This document shows positions 24,551 through 33,705 of a stretch of 64,000 nucleotides of DNA, in pieces. How positions within the stretch are numbered: position 1 is the stretch's first letter; each line of letters opens with the position of its first letter. Source of the stretch: Brevibacillus humidisoli (GTDB lineage Bacteria; Bacillota; Bacilli; Brevibacillales; Brevibacillaceae); NCBI RefSeq assembly GCF_020923435.1, contig NZ_CP087263.1, forward strand, positions 2,003,970 through 2,067,969, given 5' to 3'. The position numbers and the translations under genes are program-made. Under the pieces are notes generated by a model that saw only the letters and a program-made list of their open reading frames with translations, searched no databases and was not told the origin of the DNA.

Positions 24551-25864
24551 CTATGTCTTTTTACGCGTCAGGATGCGGATCGGCGTCCCCTCAAAAACAA
24601 ATGCCTCACGAATCTTGTTTTCGATGTACCGTTCATATGAAAAGTGCATTAATTCCGGGTCGTTGACAAAGAGCACAAACGTCGGCGGCTTGACGGCGAC
24701 CTGCGTGCAGTAGTTGATCTTGAGCCGCTTACCCTTGTCAGACGGCGGTGGTGTCCTGATGGTCGCATCGGTAACCAAGTCGTTTAACGTTGAGGTCGCA
24801 ATGCGCATAGCATGAGCTTCCGCCACTTCATTCACCTTTGGCAGGATGGTTTGGACACGCTGCTTGGTTTTGGCTGATACGTAGAGGATCGGTGCGTAGT
24901 CGAGGAACTTAAACTCCTCACGAATTAATTGGCTGAAGCGATGCATCGTTTTGTCGTCTTTTTCTACCGCGTCCCACTTGTTGACCACAATGATGACCCC
25001 TTTGCCCGCCTCATGGGCGTATCCGGCAATCTTCTTGTCTTGTTCGATAATCCCTTCTTCTCCATTGATCAGGACCAACACGACATCTGAGTCCTCGATC
25101 GCTTTGAGGGCGCGCATCACGCTGTATTTTTCCGTCGTCTCGTATACCTTGCCCCGTTTGCGCATTCCGGCGGTATCGACCAGTACATAGCGCTGTCCGT
25201 CCAGTTCAAAGGGAGTATCGATCGCGTCCCGCGTCGTTCCGGCCACATCGCTGACGATCACCCGCTCCTCACCCAGTATCGCATTGGTCAGAGAGGATTT
25301 GCCCACGTTTGGTCGTCCGATCAGAGAGACACGGATGATATCCTCGGCATTATCCTCATCTGCTTGCTGCGGAAAATGGGAGACGACATCATCAAGCAAA
25401 TCGCCAAATCCCAAGCCGTGACTGCCGGAGACCGGAAACGGGTCGCCAACCCCTAATTGGTAGAAGTCGTAGATTTCCGCCCTCATCTCGGGATTATCCA
25501 CTTTATTGACGGCCAATACGATCGGTTTCTTGGTCCTTTTCAACAGGCGGGCTACTTCCAGATCTGAATCCGTGACACCGGATCGACTATCGACGACCAG
25601 TATGATCACGTCCGCTTCGTCAATCGCCAATTCAGCCTGATGGCGAATTTGAGTCAAGATCTCGTCGCTGTCTCCGACTTCAATACCGCCCGTATCGATC
25701 ACGTGAAAATATTGGTTAAGCCACTCTCCCTTGCCGTACAGGCGATCCCGCGTAATTCCAGGCTTGTCTTCCACGATGGCGATTCGCTCGCCAACCAGTC
25801 GGTTAAAGATCGTGGATTTACCGACATTTGGCCTGCCGACAATCGCTACTACTGGCAGTCCCAT
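24551..25864 (-). CDS. der: Ribosome biogenesis GTPase Der (EngA)
   Basis: Double GTPase needed for 50S subunit assembly. Start at ATG 25864 ([13 protein letters not shown]); a TTG four codons upstream is unlikely. The 437-residue protein has two G domains: [16 protein letters not shown] (about 9-24), DTGGIE, NKVDNPE; and [16 protein letters not shown] (about 182-197), [20 protein letters not shown]. The C-terminal KH-like domain includes [19 protein letters not shown]. Typical length, and in its conserved place before plsY/gpsA. Confidence 0.97.
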   Translation of the reverse strand: MGLPVVAIVGRPNVGKSTIFNRLVGERIAIVEDKPGITRDRLYGKGEWLNQYFHVIDTGGIEVGDSDEILTQIRHQAELAIDEADVIILVVDSRSGVTDSDLEVARLLKRTKKPIVLAVNKVDNPEMRAEIYDFYQLGVGDPFPVSGSHGLGFGDLLDDVVSHFPQQADEDNAEDIIRVSLIGRPNVGKSSLTNAILGEERVIVSDVAGTTRDAIDTPFELDGQRYVLVDTAGMRKRGKVYETTEKYSVMRALKAIEDSDVVLVLINGEEGIIEQDKKIAGYAHEAGKGVIIVVNKWDAVEKDDKTMHRFSQLIREEFKFLDYAPILYVSAKTKQRVQTILPKVNEVAEAHAMRIATSTLNDLVTDATIRTPPPSDKGKRLKINYCTQVAVKPPTFVLFVNDPELMHFSYERYIENKIREAFVFEGTPIRILTRKKT

Positions 25865-25983
25865 GATTCTCAACACTCATTTCTGTATTTTTATCAGCTG
25901 AAAAAACGCCTGATCTATCATACCATAATCTACTTGTGACGAACAATGATCAGCCTGACAACACGGTCATGCCGTCATTTTCC

Positions 25984-26640
25984 TCACCGCTCCGAGGGCG
26001 GCTTGGTCCGCCAGCGGAACCACGGCACCTGAAAAAAAGCGACGGTAGTCAGTCTGCTGCGGCTGGCCAACCATACAGAAGTGATGCATACCCACATGGC
26101 AAATGAGCACCATAGCAGATCCTGTGCGGCAGGAGCACCAATCACCAACTCTGTCGCATACCCCAAAAAACTAAGGGTATAAAGTGCGTCAGACAGAGGA
26201 AACGCCAGCAGCATGATCAGGAGTTGGTCCGCCTGATGACGTGTCAGGAGCAGCATGATCAGCATCAGCAATCCCGGAACCAGCAACCACTCATCGATCA
26301 ACAGCAGAACCGGGTCCATGAAAAGTACCTTGCGAACAAAGAACAATAGAGCTAAGCATAATGCAGCGGCTGCCAACACATAAGCCCGGTTGGCACGTCC
26401 AATAGAGCGCCACACCCGTCCAGCCAGCAGCAGCGGGAGAACCGTCCCGCTTAGGTTGATTTCAACCGACAAGAAATAAAGACGCCAATCAGCAAACGAA
26501 CAGAGCATAAACGCCGCCAGCCCGGCCAATGTACTTCTGCGGGACAGCTTTACGTGATGAAGGGTACGGTCAAGGGCTCCCATCCAAACCAGACAGAGGA
26601 TACTCCACTGCAAAATCAGCGCTATAATACCTTCGTTCAT
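25984..26640 (-). CDS. YphA-like multi-pass membrane protein
   Basis: The 218-residue protein is almost all hydrophobic, with about six or seven membrane helices, starting NEGIIALILQWSILCLVWMG and ending in a basic RWRTKPPSER tail. No catalytic motif was seen. Size, topology and the place between der and fni match B. subtilis YphA (199 residues, unknown function), so the call is by synteny. It contains few charged residues, apart from basic clusters at loops, in keeping with an integral membrane protein. Confidence 0.75.
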   Translation of the reverse strand: MNEGIIALILQWSILCLVWMGALDRTLHHVKLSRRSTLAGLAAFMLCSFADWRLYFLSVEINLSGTVLPLLLAGRVWRSIGRANRAYVLAAAALCLALLFFVRKVLFMDPVLLLIDEWLLVPGLLMLIMLLLTRHQADQLLIMLLAFPLSDALYTLSFLGYATELVIGAPAAQDLLWCSFAMWVCITSVWLASRSRLTTVAFFQVPWFRWRTKPPSER

Positions 26641-26700
26641 ACTAACTCCTTGTCCTTTTTACCACGTACTCCTCTCCATTATGCCTCTAAACTGCACCTT

Positions 26701-27783
26701 TCATAACAGGCCAGCCACGTCCCGCAACGCATACTTCCTGATGTCAATCCCCCGCTGATCAGCCCAGACAGTGATCCTCTCAGAGAAAGTAAGCGGTGCT
26801 TTTTGCAGGTCAGCAAGCGTGGCAGCGCCCAAAGCTGTCATCGCAACACGAAGCTGGTGATGAAGCTGATCTACCCGGCTGAGGCACTCCTCCATCGATA
26901 CGTGCTGAACCAGCCTCAAAAAGAAGCCTGCCATCCCGACAGCCGATGCCCCAAGCGACAAGGCCTTTGCTGCATCAAGGCCGTGACGGATCCCGCCAGT
27001 TGCAACAAACGATAGCTGATCCAGTTGGCTTGCCCCTGCCTCTAACAAACTCTGCAGGGTATCAAGGCCCCATGTCTCAAACATGACAAGCGGATGTTCA
27101 CTTCGTTGATTCTCTATCCGGGCAAAATTGGTTCCGCCTGCTCCGCCTACATCGATGATGGCCACGCCAGCTTCATACAGTTGGCGCATCGTTTTGCGGC
27201 TCATCCCAAAACCAACTTCTTTTACCATTAACGGGACATGGGGTGCTTTTGCCAGCAGTTGGTTGGCGATTCGCTCGATATTTCTTCTATACTCGCTGAA
27301 ATCGCGATTCCCTTCTGGCATCAACAGTTCCTGCATCACATTGAGGTGGAGCTGCAGTCCATCGGCACAGAGCATCTCTACGGCACGCATGGCCTCTTCT
27401 GCGGAAGCCTCTGCTCCAAGGTTGGCGAACACAATTCCATCAGGATTCTCTCTTCGCACGATCTGGTAGCTGTCCGCTAGTTCCGCATTTCGCAAAGCGG
27501 CCATTTGTGAACCAACCGCCATCGCCAGCTTCTTTTCACGAGCGATCAAGGCTAGCTTTTGATTGACCGCTTTCGTTTCAGGGGAACCGCCGGTCATGGC
27601 GTTGATGATAACGGGAGAGCTTAGCTTCAATTCCTGAAGGTTGGCAGACAACACAGTGTTTACATAAGATATATTTGGTAAACTATCAGGGACAAACTGT
27701 GCCTCGTCCAAACCCTGAAGGGGGGCGTGTTCAGGAGAGAGCGCATGCTGGATATGCTCCCATTTCCGTTTTGATCGGCTCAT
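26701..27783 (-). CDS. fni: Type 2 isopentenyl-diphosphate isomerase
   Basis: FMN and NADPH-dependent enzyme that interconverts IPP and DMAPP. The 360-residue TIM-barrel protein has RKWEHIQHAL (6-15), the INAMTGGSPETKAVN stretch, AVGSQMAAL, LHLNVMQELLMPEGNRDFS, VKEVGFGMSRKTMRQL, DVGGAGGTNFARIE and ATGGIRHGLDAAKALSLGA. All flavin and substrate motifs are intact. It supplies precursors for the HepS/HepT chain and cell-wall lipids. Known as ypgA/idi in B. subtilis, in the same position. The gene upstream is the S1-domain gene, separated by a terminator. Confidence 0.96.
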   Translation of the reverse strand: MSRSKRKWEHIQHALSPEHAPLQGLDEAQFVPDSLPNISYVNTVLSANLQELKLSSPVIINAMTGGSPETKAVNQKLALIAREKKLAMAVGSQMAALRNAELADSYQIVRRENPDGIVFANLGAEASAEEAMRAVEMLCADGLQLHLNVMQELLMPEGNRDFSEYRRNIERIANQLLAKAPHVPLMVKEVGFGMSRKTMRQLYEAGVAIIDVGGAGGTNFARIENQRSEHPLVMFETWGLDTLQSLLEAGASQLDQLSFVATGGIRHGLDAAKALSLGASAVGMAGFFLRLVQHVSMEECLSRVDQLHHQLRVAMTALGAATLADLQKAPLTFSERITVWADQRGIDIRKYALRDVAGLL

Positions 27784-27816
27784 CTGATTCTCCTTCCTTT
27801 AGCTGATGAAACGATA

Positions 27817-27846
27817 GAAAAAAGGATACGCAACTGCGTACCCTTT
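27817..27846 (-). terminator. Terminator after the S1-domain gene
   Basis: Minus-strand AAAGGGTACGCA and TGCGTATCCTTT (27821-27846, one G-U pair) followed by TTTTC. Confidence 0.87.
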
Positions 27847-27862
27847 TAAACCGCTAGTTAGC

Positions 27863-29041
27863 TTATTTTAGTTTGTCGCGCAAGTCACCGAACAAATCGC
27901 CAAGCGTAACACCCAAGCCTTGGTTGTTTTCCTGCTGATACGCTTGGTGTTCTTTTCTACTCGCGCGCTCCGCCTGTTCAGTCCGCTCCTCTTCCAGTGC
28001 GCGAATGCTGAGGCTGATACGCTGCTCGGACACATTGACGTCCAGGATTTTCACCTGTACTTCTTGCCCTTCCTTCAGCACCTCGCCTGGTGTAGCAATG
28101 TGACGGTTGGCGATTTGCGAGATGTGAACCAACCCTTCCACACCAGACGCAATCTCAACAAATGCTCCAAAGCTGACCAGTCGCTTCACTGTACCAGTAA
28201 CGACATCACCCGCTTTGAACTGCTCGCCTGCTCTCTCCCACGGACCAGACTGCGTCTCTTTAATGCTAAGGCTGATACGTTCGTTCTCCTTGTCGACCTT
28301 TAATACTTTCACCTTAACCTGATCGCCTTCCTTCACCACGTCAGACGGCTTTTCGACGCGTTCCCAGGCCAATTCGGAGATGTGTACCAGACCGTCTACC
28401 CCACCGATGTCAACAAACACACCAAAATCGGTTAGACGCTGTACGGTGCCTTCCAGGATTTGTCCCGGTGCCAGATCATTCAGCACCTCTTCTTTTTTCT
28501 TGCTCACTTCGTCTTCCAGTACGGCTTTGTGAGAGAGGATCACCTTGTTCTTCTCACGGTCCAGTTCGACGACTTTGAGCGGGAGGGTGCGACCCTTGTA
28601 ATCGGAGAAATCTTCGACGAAATGGCGCTCCACCATCGATGCCGGGATAAACCCTCGCAGACCAACATCGACGACGAGTCCACCTTTTACCACTTCTTTT
28701 ACGGTTGCTTCAAACACTTCGCCCGTTTCCATTTTTTGGACCAGGTCGTCCCACGCTTTTTCTGCGTCGACAGCTCGTTTGGATACCACCAGCTCTTCTT
28801 TGTCATCGTTCAGCTTGGTAACTTTAACCTCGAATTCGTCACCAACAGAAACGACATCGGAAACTTTTTCGACGTGAAGACTGGACAATTCACTGATCGG
28901 GATAATCCCGTCGTATTTGTGTCCGACATCAACCAAAGCATGTTTATCTTCAACCTTGGTTACTTTCGCTTTTAAAATGTCGCCGACAGAGACTGTCTTC
29001 ACCTCAGTCAGGCTTGAGCTGTTGCTTGTTTCTTCCACCAT
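27863..29041 (-). CDS. S1-domain RNA-binding protein (RpsA homologue, YpfD type)
   Basis: A 392-residue protein with four S1 domains at about 15-85, 103-168, 189-257 and 274-343, each with the DVG...GxV/F...ISE style ([68 protein letters not shown]). Low-GC Firmicutes lack a true ribosomal S1 with six domains; this shorter form is called YpfD and is non-essential in B. subtilis. The ATG at 29041 follows AAGGAGG. Upstream there is an inverted repeat at 29122-29136. It sits 169 nt after the plsC gene. Confidence 0.93.
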   Translation of the reverse strand: MVEETSNSSSLTEVKTVSVGDILKAKVTKVEDKHALVDVGHKYDGIIPISELSSLHVEKVSDVVSVGDEFEVKVTKLNDDKEELVVSKRAVDAEKAWDDLVQKMETGEVFEATVKEVVKGGLVVDVGLRGFIPASMVERHFVEDFSDYKGRTLPLKVVELDREKNKVILSHKAVLEDEVSKKKEEVLNDLAPGQILEGTVQRLTDFGVFVDIGGVDGLVHISELAWERVEKPSDVVKEGDQVKVKVLKVDKENERISLSIKETQSGPWERAGEQFKAGDVVTGTVKRLVSFGAFVEIASGVEGLVHISQIANRHIATPGEVLKEGQEVQVKILDVNVSEQRISLSIRALEEERTEQAERASRKEHQAYQQENNQGLGVTLGDLFGDLRDKLK

Positions 29042-29121
29042 TGACTAAAACCTCCTTGATACCATCCGTCACACGATAAACGATGATGAAGCGGGATAGT
29101 GTAGTTAAATTATATAAACCT

Positions 29122-29136
29122 CCGCCATTATGGCGG
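29122..29136. repeat. Short inverted repeat in the leader of the S1-domain gene
   Basis: CCGCCAT, one base, ATGGCGG: a perfect 7-bp inverted repeat beside a TATAAT-like hexamer (minus strand, 29109-29114). It could be an operator or a leader hairpin; no -35 is convincing. No further support. Confidence 0.35.
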
Positions 29137-29210
29137 TTGGTCTACGGTTTCCACTGGAGATATATCCAATCGTAGTATTCTTCCATCTCCTGTTTTCGAT
29201 ACTTCAACGG

Positions 29211-29804
29211 TTATGATTTGTTCTGATCAATCAACTGCTGTATCTGCTGCATGATTAGTTCCGTTACTTCCCGTAGTGTGTTGGAATTCGACTTCCCCTG
29301 CCTGAATCGGCTCAGATCAATCGGCTGACCGTAGACGATCTTGACGGGTCGGAACAGTCGGAATGGGCCTATGATGGCTACCGGCACAACCTGTGCTTCA
29401 GATCTGAGCGCAAACATGGCGGCGCCGGGCTGCCCTGGTTTCAACTGCCCCGTTTTGCTGCGTGATCCCTCCGGAAAGATCCCCAAAATTTTCCCTTGCT
29501 GCAGAACTTCCAGGGTGGCGCGAATCGCTGCCCGGTCACCCGCTCCGCGTCGTACCGGAAACGCCCCGAATTGGGTTATCAAAAAGGAGAGGATCGGGAT
29601 GCGAAACAGCTCTTCTTTTGCCATGAAGTGCACTTGACGCTCAATCCCGGAACCCAGCAGTGGAGGGTCGAGGTTGCTAATGTGATTGGCGCAAAGAATT
29701 ACCGGGCCTTTCTTAGGTATATGTTCGGCGCCAATAACTTGCCATCGGTAGAACACAGAAAAAAGCCATCGAAAAAATGTTCGGAAGAGTATGTAGTATT
29801 TCAC
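29211..29804 (-). CDS. plsC: 1-acyl-sn-glycerol-3-phosphate acyltransferase
   Basis: Adds the second acyl chain to make phosphatidic acid. The 197-residue protein has the N-terminal hydrophobic stretch (about 5-22) and the acyltransferase motifs in order: CANHISNLDPPLL (catalytic NHxxxxD, about 37-49), FPVRRGAGDR, GIFPEGSRSKTGQL and VVPVAIIG. It follows cmk with a 4-nt overlap, an arrangement common in Bacillales. Complements gpsA and plsY of the same window, which together give the path to phosphatidate. Confidence 0.93.
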   Translation of the reverse strand: MKYYILFRTFFRWLFSVFYRWQVIGAEHIPKKGPVILCANHISNLDPPLLGSGIERQVHFMAKEELFRIPILSFLITQFGAFPVRRGAGDRAAIRATLEVLQQGKILGIFPEGSRSKTGQLKPGQPGAAMFALRSEAQVVPVAIIGPFRLFRPVKIVYGQPIDLSRFRQGKSNSNTLREVTELIMQQIQQLIDQNKS

Positions 29805-30472
29805 GAGTCCTGTTCACCCGTCTGTTTGCAGATTTGCATCACACGGTCAACTACTTGACTCAAACCAAGTCCAGTCGTATCGATGAGATGAGCATCTTCC
29901 GCCTGCCTGAGCGGCGCTGCTTTTCGCTCACTGTCCCGCTTGTCTCGCTCTGCGATCTCCTGCTTCAAAGACTCCAGATCCGCTGAAATCCCTTTTTGCT
30001 GCAGCTCTGCCATTCGTCGCCCAGCACGCTCTTCAATCGAGGCAGTCAAAAAAATCTTGACGTCGGCGTCTGGGAGAACATGTGTCCCGATATCACGCCC
30101 GTCCATTACAACATTGCCATCAGACGCCATCGCTCGCTGCAGATGAAGCATCTGCTCCCGAACCAGTGGGTAGCTGGCGACAATCGATGCGTATTGACTC
30201 ACTCTCGGCGTACGGATCTCTGTCGTAATGTCCTGATCATTCCACAGGACAATCTGGCCCTGCTCTGTTCGCTTTAGTGCAATGGTTGATTCGCCAAGCA
30301 GTGTAGCGACAGCCGCTTCATCCTCCACGGGTATCCCGTGATGGTCAACAGCCCAAGCCAAAGCACGATACATAGCACCAGTATCGATGTATACATGACC
30401 GAGGCGCTCTGCTACCATCTGCGCCACCGTGCTCTTACCTGCCCCTGCTGGTCCGTCAATTGCAATGTTCAT
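29801..30472 (-). CDS. cmk: Cytidylate kinase
   Basis: Phosphorylates CMP and dCMP using ATP. The 223-residue protein has the P-loop GPAGAGKSTVAQMVAERLG (8-26), YIDTGAMYRALAWA (30-43), NGQ-type loop DGRDIGTHVLPDADVKIFLTA and RDKRDSERKAAPLRQAEDAH, DTTGL. ATG at 30472; normal length. It is followed by plsC with a 4-nt overlap. A perfect palindrome lies 47 bp upstream of its start. Confidence 0.96.
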   Translation of the reverse strand: MNIAIDGPAGAGKSTVAQMVAERLGHVYIDTGAMYRALAWAVDHHGIPVEDEAAVATLLGESTIALKRTEQGQIVLWNDQDITTEIRTPRVSQYASIVASYPLVREQMLHLQRAMASDGNVVMDGRDIGTHVLPDADVKIFLTASIEERAGRRMAELQQKGISADLESLKQEIAERDKRDSERKAAPLRQAEDAHLIDTTGLGLSQVVDRVMQICKQTGEQDS

Positions 30473-30518
30473 TCACGTAATCACCTACTGCTGTTCGAAG
30501 TGCCGGGAATAGGGAAAA

Positions 30519-30534
30519 CTTGGCGTACGCCAAG
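30519..30534. repeat. 16-bp perfect palindrome upstream of cmk
   Basis: CTTGGCGTACGCCAAG reads the same on both strands, flanked by AA and CTT. On the minus strand it is followed by TTTTCCC, so it may form a short hairpin in the cmk leader; alternatively it is a dimeric-repressor site. The previous gene's terminator lies 50 bp further upstream (30585-30611), so this palindrome is not needed as one. Confidence 0.5.
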
Positions 30535-30584
30535 CTTCTGCCGCTAGCAATGCAGGTTAGAACCGAATCAGATCTCCCTCAGGA

Positions 30585-30611
30585 TGAAACAAAAGCAGGA
30601 CAAGCCTGCTT
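30585..30611 (-). terminator. Terminator after ypfB
   Basis: Minus-strand AAGCAGG and CCTGCTT (30593-30611), loop CTTGT, then TTGTTTC. Confidence 0.78.
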
Positions 30612-30666
30612 ATCCGCTTGCATTGCTGTGACTAATCGTATCACAAATTGACCGCACAGGCAAACA

Positions 30667-30849
30667 CTAGCGAGGAGCTGATACGCCCTCCCATCGTTCC
30701 GTCTCAACCAGCATATGACGGATCGGAGCGACTTGATAAGCTGCCTGTCCGGCCACAAGCAGGACCGCCAAGCATACAATCAACGTGAAGAGAACTTTTT
30801 CTACACGGGCGGACAGCAGACAGAATCGACGCTCGTAGTCACCTTTCAT
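30667..30849 (-). CDS. YpfB-like small membrane protein (DUF5359 type)
   Basis: A 60-residue protein with a basic start (MKGDYERRFCLLSARVEKV), one membrane helix (about 20-40, LFTLIVCLAVLLVAGQAAYQ) and a short outside tail. Its start overlaps the stop of the PilZ gene by 4 nt. In B. subtilis ypfB is a short protein in exactly this place after ypfA; the DUF name is from memory. Function unknown. A terminator follows. Confidence 0.78.
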   Translation of the reverse strand: MKGDYERRFCLLSARVEKVLFTLIVCLAVLLVAGQAAYQVAPIRHMLVETERWEGVSAPR

Positions 30850-31556
30850 CCGCTGATCTCCTTCTGATCGGTTTCGGGAAGGATTTTATGTTTTTCCAAC
30901 TGCCGCTCAAAACAGATCCGAATGATTTTGGCGCGGTCGCTCTCGCTAATCTCCACAAACTTGATTGATATCCAGAAATGACGGCTGCTGCGTGATTCTT
31001 GTTCCTGAATCCGAGTGCATTCACCGACAGCTGCTACGTGCTCAATGACCCCTGAGCGCATAGGTAGAGCCATCCACAGCTTTAGCCGATCGCCGACGAT
31101 CAAGTGGTACGTATCAGGACAGGTGATCGCCAATCCTCCACCGCTGAGGTCGACTGTATGGGTCAGGAAGTGATAGTTGCGCGACTTGTCTTCCAGCTTA
31201 ACGGCAATCTCCACGTTTACATCCACACGTACAAAGTTTCTCCGCTGTGTTCGCGTGAATTGGTTTTTGTCAGGGATGTGGATCAACACAAGTGGAATGT
31301 TTTCATTCCGTCTTCCGACTACCTCTGTCTGAAACTCATACCGCGATCCATCCGTTCCGAAATACCAGACAAGCCACTTGGTTCCTTGTGAAAAAAAACC
31401 GGGACGACCAGTCTGCTCATCTGTCGGAATTTCCATCGCGGCGGTTGCCCCATCCACATCGGCAATCCGTGATTTGAAAGTTTGGCTGCTCTTTTGCACA
31501 TTATCAGCATGCGGACGAAGCCAGATCACTTGACCCAAGCGCGGCAGTACAATCAA
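30846..31556 (-). CDS. PilZ-domain c-di-GMP-binding flagellar brake protein (YpfA/MotI type)
   Basis: Probable cyclic-di-GMP receptor that slows flagellar rotation. The 236-residue protein has an N-terminal YcgR-like beta domain (about 5-95) and a PilZ domain (about 100-220) with the ligand motifs RRNFVR (106-111, RxxxR) and DLSGGGLAI. The start codon is TTG at 31556, 4 nt after GGGGAAGG; no ATG or GTG fits upstream. In B. subtilis the orthologue MotI binds the MotA stator. Adjacent cheR-like chemotaxis is 24 kb away. Followed by ypfB with an overlap. Confidence 0.88.
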   Translation of the reverse strand: MIVLPRLGQVIWLRPHADNVQKSSQTFKSRIADVDGATAAMEIPTDEQTGRPGFFSQGTKWLVWYFGTDGSRYEFQTEVVGRRNENIPLVLIHIPDKNQFTRTQRRNFVRVDVNVEIAVKLEDKSRNYHFLTHTVDLSGGGLAITCPDTYHLIVGDRLKLWMALPMRSGVIEHVAAVGECTRIQEQESRSSRHFWISIKFVEISESDRAKIIRICFERQLEKHKILPETDQKEISG

Positions 31557-31616
31557 GACACCTTCCCCTTTCCCTTCTCTTAATCGATATTATACACCTA
31601 TGTTTTGGAAGACGGC

Positions 31617-31651
31617 AAATGGGGAAAGCCGTTTTTGCAGCTTTCCCCATC
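31617..31651 (-). terminator. Hairpin terminator after ypeB
   Basis: ATGGGGAAAGC and GCTTTCCCCAT (31619-31650) pair perfectly over 11 bp around a 10-nt loop; the minus strand continues ATTTGCC, a weak U tract. It lies against the ypeB stop. Confidence 0.65.
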
Positions 31652-31654
31652 CCA

Positions 31655-33034
31655 TTATACACTCTCCTGCAGATTTTCCACTGCCATCTTGACGATCTCT
31701 TCTTCCTCACCGGTCAGCGCATTGATGTAGATCATGTACACGTTGTCTTCGAACTTGGTCTGAAACTCGTAGCAGAGTACCTCTTTGCCATCTCGTTTCC
31801 CTTCGATCAGGGCAAGCTGCGGCTGGTTGACCTGCAGTCGCGGGTTGATCCTTTGGCGTGCTTGCTGTGCCGTCAATTTTGGTTTCGGCAGTGCCCTTTG
31901 TTTGTGATTGTACAGGTATTCGGCAGCGTGGAAACCAACCACATTCCCGTCATCCAAGGCTACTTTGACAGTTACTGCGTCAGGATAGATGCGTACTCCA
32001 TTCTGTTGGGGGACAAAGGTAAACACGCCCAACCCTTGATAAGCATCTGTTTCCGCTGCAACCATACGGCCGTACCCGTGCGCCTGCAGAAACTTTTGTG
32101 CGCTCGTTTCCGCTTGTGCAAGCGTGAGCTTGGGCTTCTCGACATCACGTTCATTCAACAACCAGACAACTTTGCCGCCACGCTTGGTGACATCGAGATG
32201 GATGGTATCCTTGCCGTCCTTCGGCGTAAAGCGAACACTATAAGCATTATACGTTTCGCCTTTGCCGTTCTCATCAACTTCCACTTTGGCCCCTTGAATG
32301 GTTGCGATCCGCTGCTTCCCACTCAGGAAACGGCGGGCTATCTGTTCTGCTTCCTGCTTGCTGATGCGGCGTCCACTGAGACCCTTCATGCGCTCTGTCT
32401 TTTTCTTTTCCAGGTTCTGAATGCTGACTCCCCAGTCCACTTCATCAAACTCTTGCACCTGTCTGTCGATGGTACGGAAACCGTCTATGATCGTGTTATC
32501 CGACTTTTTGTCGTCGGAAGCCAGCGTTGTTTCTACGTCCATCCAACGCAACTGCTTGTCAATCACTTTCGTCTGTACGTGCTGCAACTGTTGCTGGATC
32601 TCTTTCGAATGGTTGTAAAGGCTTTTCAGTGTATTGTACTCTTGGTCAGACAAAGGCTGCTTATTCAAGTCGCGAACGGCTACTCCATATGAGAAGTCGG
32701 CGACCTTGGCCAAAAACTCTTCCGTATTATTGAAAGGCATGAGCGTGAGGGGTAGTTGCCCGACGTCGGACTGCGCCTGATAAGCCAGTCTCCAAACGTT
32801 GGTCAAGCAGGGTGTTGCCTGACGCTGTGAATTGATGACCAAGGATTTGCCCAATTCATCGTTTAATTTGTTGATTGAGTAGGATAGATCGTGAAACGCC
32901 CGCTGGTACTGGTTTTCTGCTTTGATCAAGATCGAGTTTTTCTCATTGTGCTCTTGATATCCCCAGACACCAGCGCCAACCAGTGCCACGACCGCTACCG
33001 GAAAAAGTACGCGACTCACAACTCCATAAACCAT
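31655..33034 (-). CDS. ypeB: Germination protein YpeB
   Basis: Partner that stabilises and localises SleB in the spore inner membrane region. The 459-residue protein has one N-terminal hydrophobic segment (about 5-25), a long helical region with NINDEL-type repeats, then C-terminal PepSY domains (about 245-455) with KQEAEQIARRFLSG, LTLAQAETSAQKFLQAHGYG and LTAQQARQRINP. ATG at 33034 follows AAGGAGGACATAATCA. It is immediately after sleB (21 nt), the universal pairing in Bacillales. Normal length. Confidence 0.95.
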   Translation of the reverse strand: MVYGVVSRVLFPVAVVALVGAGVWGYQEHNEKNSILIKAENQYQRAFHDLSYSINKLNDELGKSLVINSQRQATPCLTNVWRLAYQAQSDVGQLPLTLMPFNNTEEFLAKVADFSYGVAVRDLNKQPLSDQEYNTLKSLYNHSKEIQQQLQHVQTKVIDKQLRWMDVETTLASDDKKSDNTIIDGFRTIDRQVQEFDEVDWGVSIQNLEKKKTERMKGLSGRRISKQEAEQIARRFLSGKQRIATIQGAKVEVDENGKGETYNAYSVRFTPKDGKDTIHLDVTKRGGKVVWLLNERDVEKPKLTLAQAETSAQKFLQAHGYGRMVAAETDAYQGLGVFTFVPQQNGVRIYPDAVTVKVALDDGNVVGFHAAEYLYNHKQRALPKPKLTAQQARQRINPRLQVNQPQLALIEGKRDGKEVLCYEFQTKFEDNVYMIYINALTGEEEEIVKMAVENLQESV

Positions 33035-33055
33035 TGATTATGTCCTCCTTTCCAG

Positions 33056-33592
33056 TTAACGGCAGAAAATATGTTTGCCGATTTTTTTCACTTGGGGTCT
33101 GCTCCAGATCCATTTGGATGTCGCCGTTGCAGGATTGAAGTAATACGTACAGCCATCTGACGGATCCCATCCGGAGAGGGCATCCTGCACCGCTTTTTTC
33201 GCCTGGTCGTTGGGGGTTAACCAGATCTGCCCGTCAGCCACGGCCGTAAAGGCACGCGGTTCAAAAATCACCCCCGATGGTGTGTCGGGAAAAGACGAGC
33301 TCTTTACCCGGTTAAGAATAACTGCAGCAATCGCCACCTGACCTATATACGGTTCTCCCCGTGCCTCCCCGTATACGGCGTTCGCCATCAGTTTGAGGTC
33401 GTTTCCGGATATCTTGGACGGATGAAAGGTCGATTGCTGCTTTTGGGCCGGGGCACTCCACTCGATCGTCTCCACCGTCTCGTTTCTCTGTTCGCTGTAT
33501 ACCAACGAAGAGACGGGTATGTATGCGAAGCTGATCACGCCTGCCAGTCCAAGTGCAGCTAACACCCACCGTGTACATCGCACTTTGCTCAC
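33056..33592 (-). CDS. sleB: Spore cortex-lytic enzyme SleB, short form lacking the binding domain
   Basis: Degrades cortex peptidoglycan (muramic-lactam sites) during germination. Start is GTG at 33592, 8 nt after GGAGG. At 178 residues, it has a signal/anchor segment (about 8-28) and only the Hydrolase_2 catalytic domain (about 63-177: LMANAVYGEARGEPYIGQVA, ILNRVKSSSFPDTPSGVIFE, DPSDGCTYYFNPATATSKWI). The N-terminal peptidoglycan-binding domain of the about 305-residue B. subtilis SleB is missing. The pairing with ypeB still argues for SleB rather than CwlJ. Whether it is intact in function cannot be told. Confidence 0.9.
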   Translation of the reverse strand: MSKVRCTRWVLAALGLAGVISFAYIPVSSLVYSEQRNETVETIEWSAPAQKQQSTFHPSKISGNDLKLMANAVYGEARGEPYIGQVAIAAVILNRVKSSSFPDTPSGVIFEPRAFTAVADGQIWLTPNDQAKKAVQDALSGWDPSDGCTYYFNPATATSKWIWSRPQVKKIGKHIFCR

Positions 33593-33660
33593 CCACCATT
33601 CCTCCTTGTTGATGGATCGTGACTATGGGAATAGTGTTCGTGCCGCAATCGGCGTTTATG

Positions 33661-33693
33661 CAAAAAAAGAAAGACCTGGCATGTGCCAGATCT
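33661..33693 (-). terminator. Terminator after the 53-codon CxxC gene
   Basis: Minus-strand AGATCTGGCA and TGCCAGGTCT (33672-33693) followed by TTCTTTTTTTG. Confidence 0.87.
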
Positions 33694-33705
33694 TCCCTTT
33701 TTGCC

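Noticed and set aside
31619-32692. 357-codon plus-strand frame inside ypeB
   Set aside because: Antisense to ypeB, whose PepSY domains and pairing with sleB are convincing; the frame's composition is reverse-complement-like.
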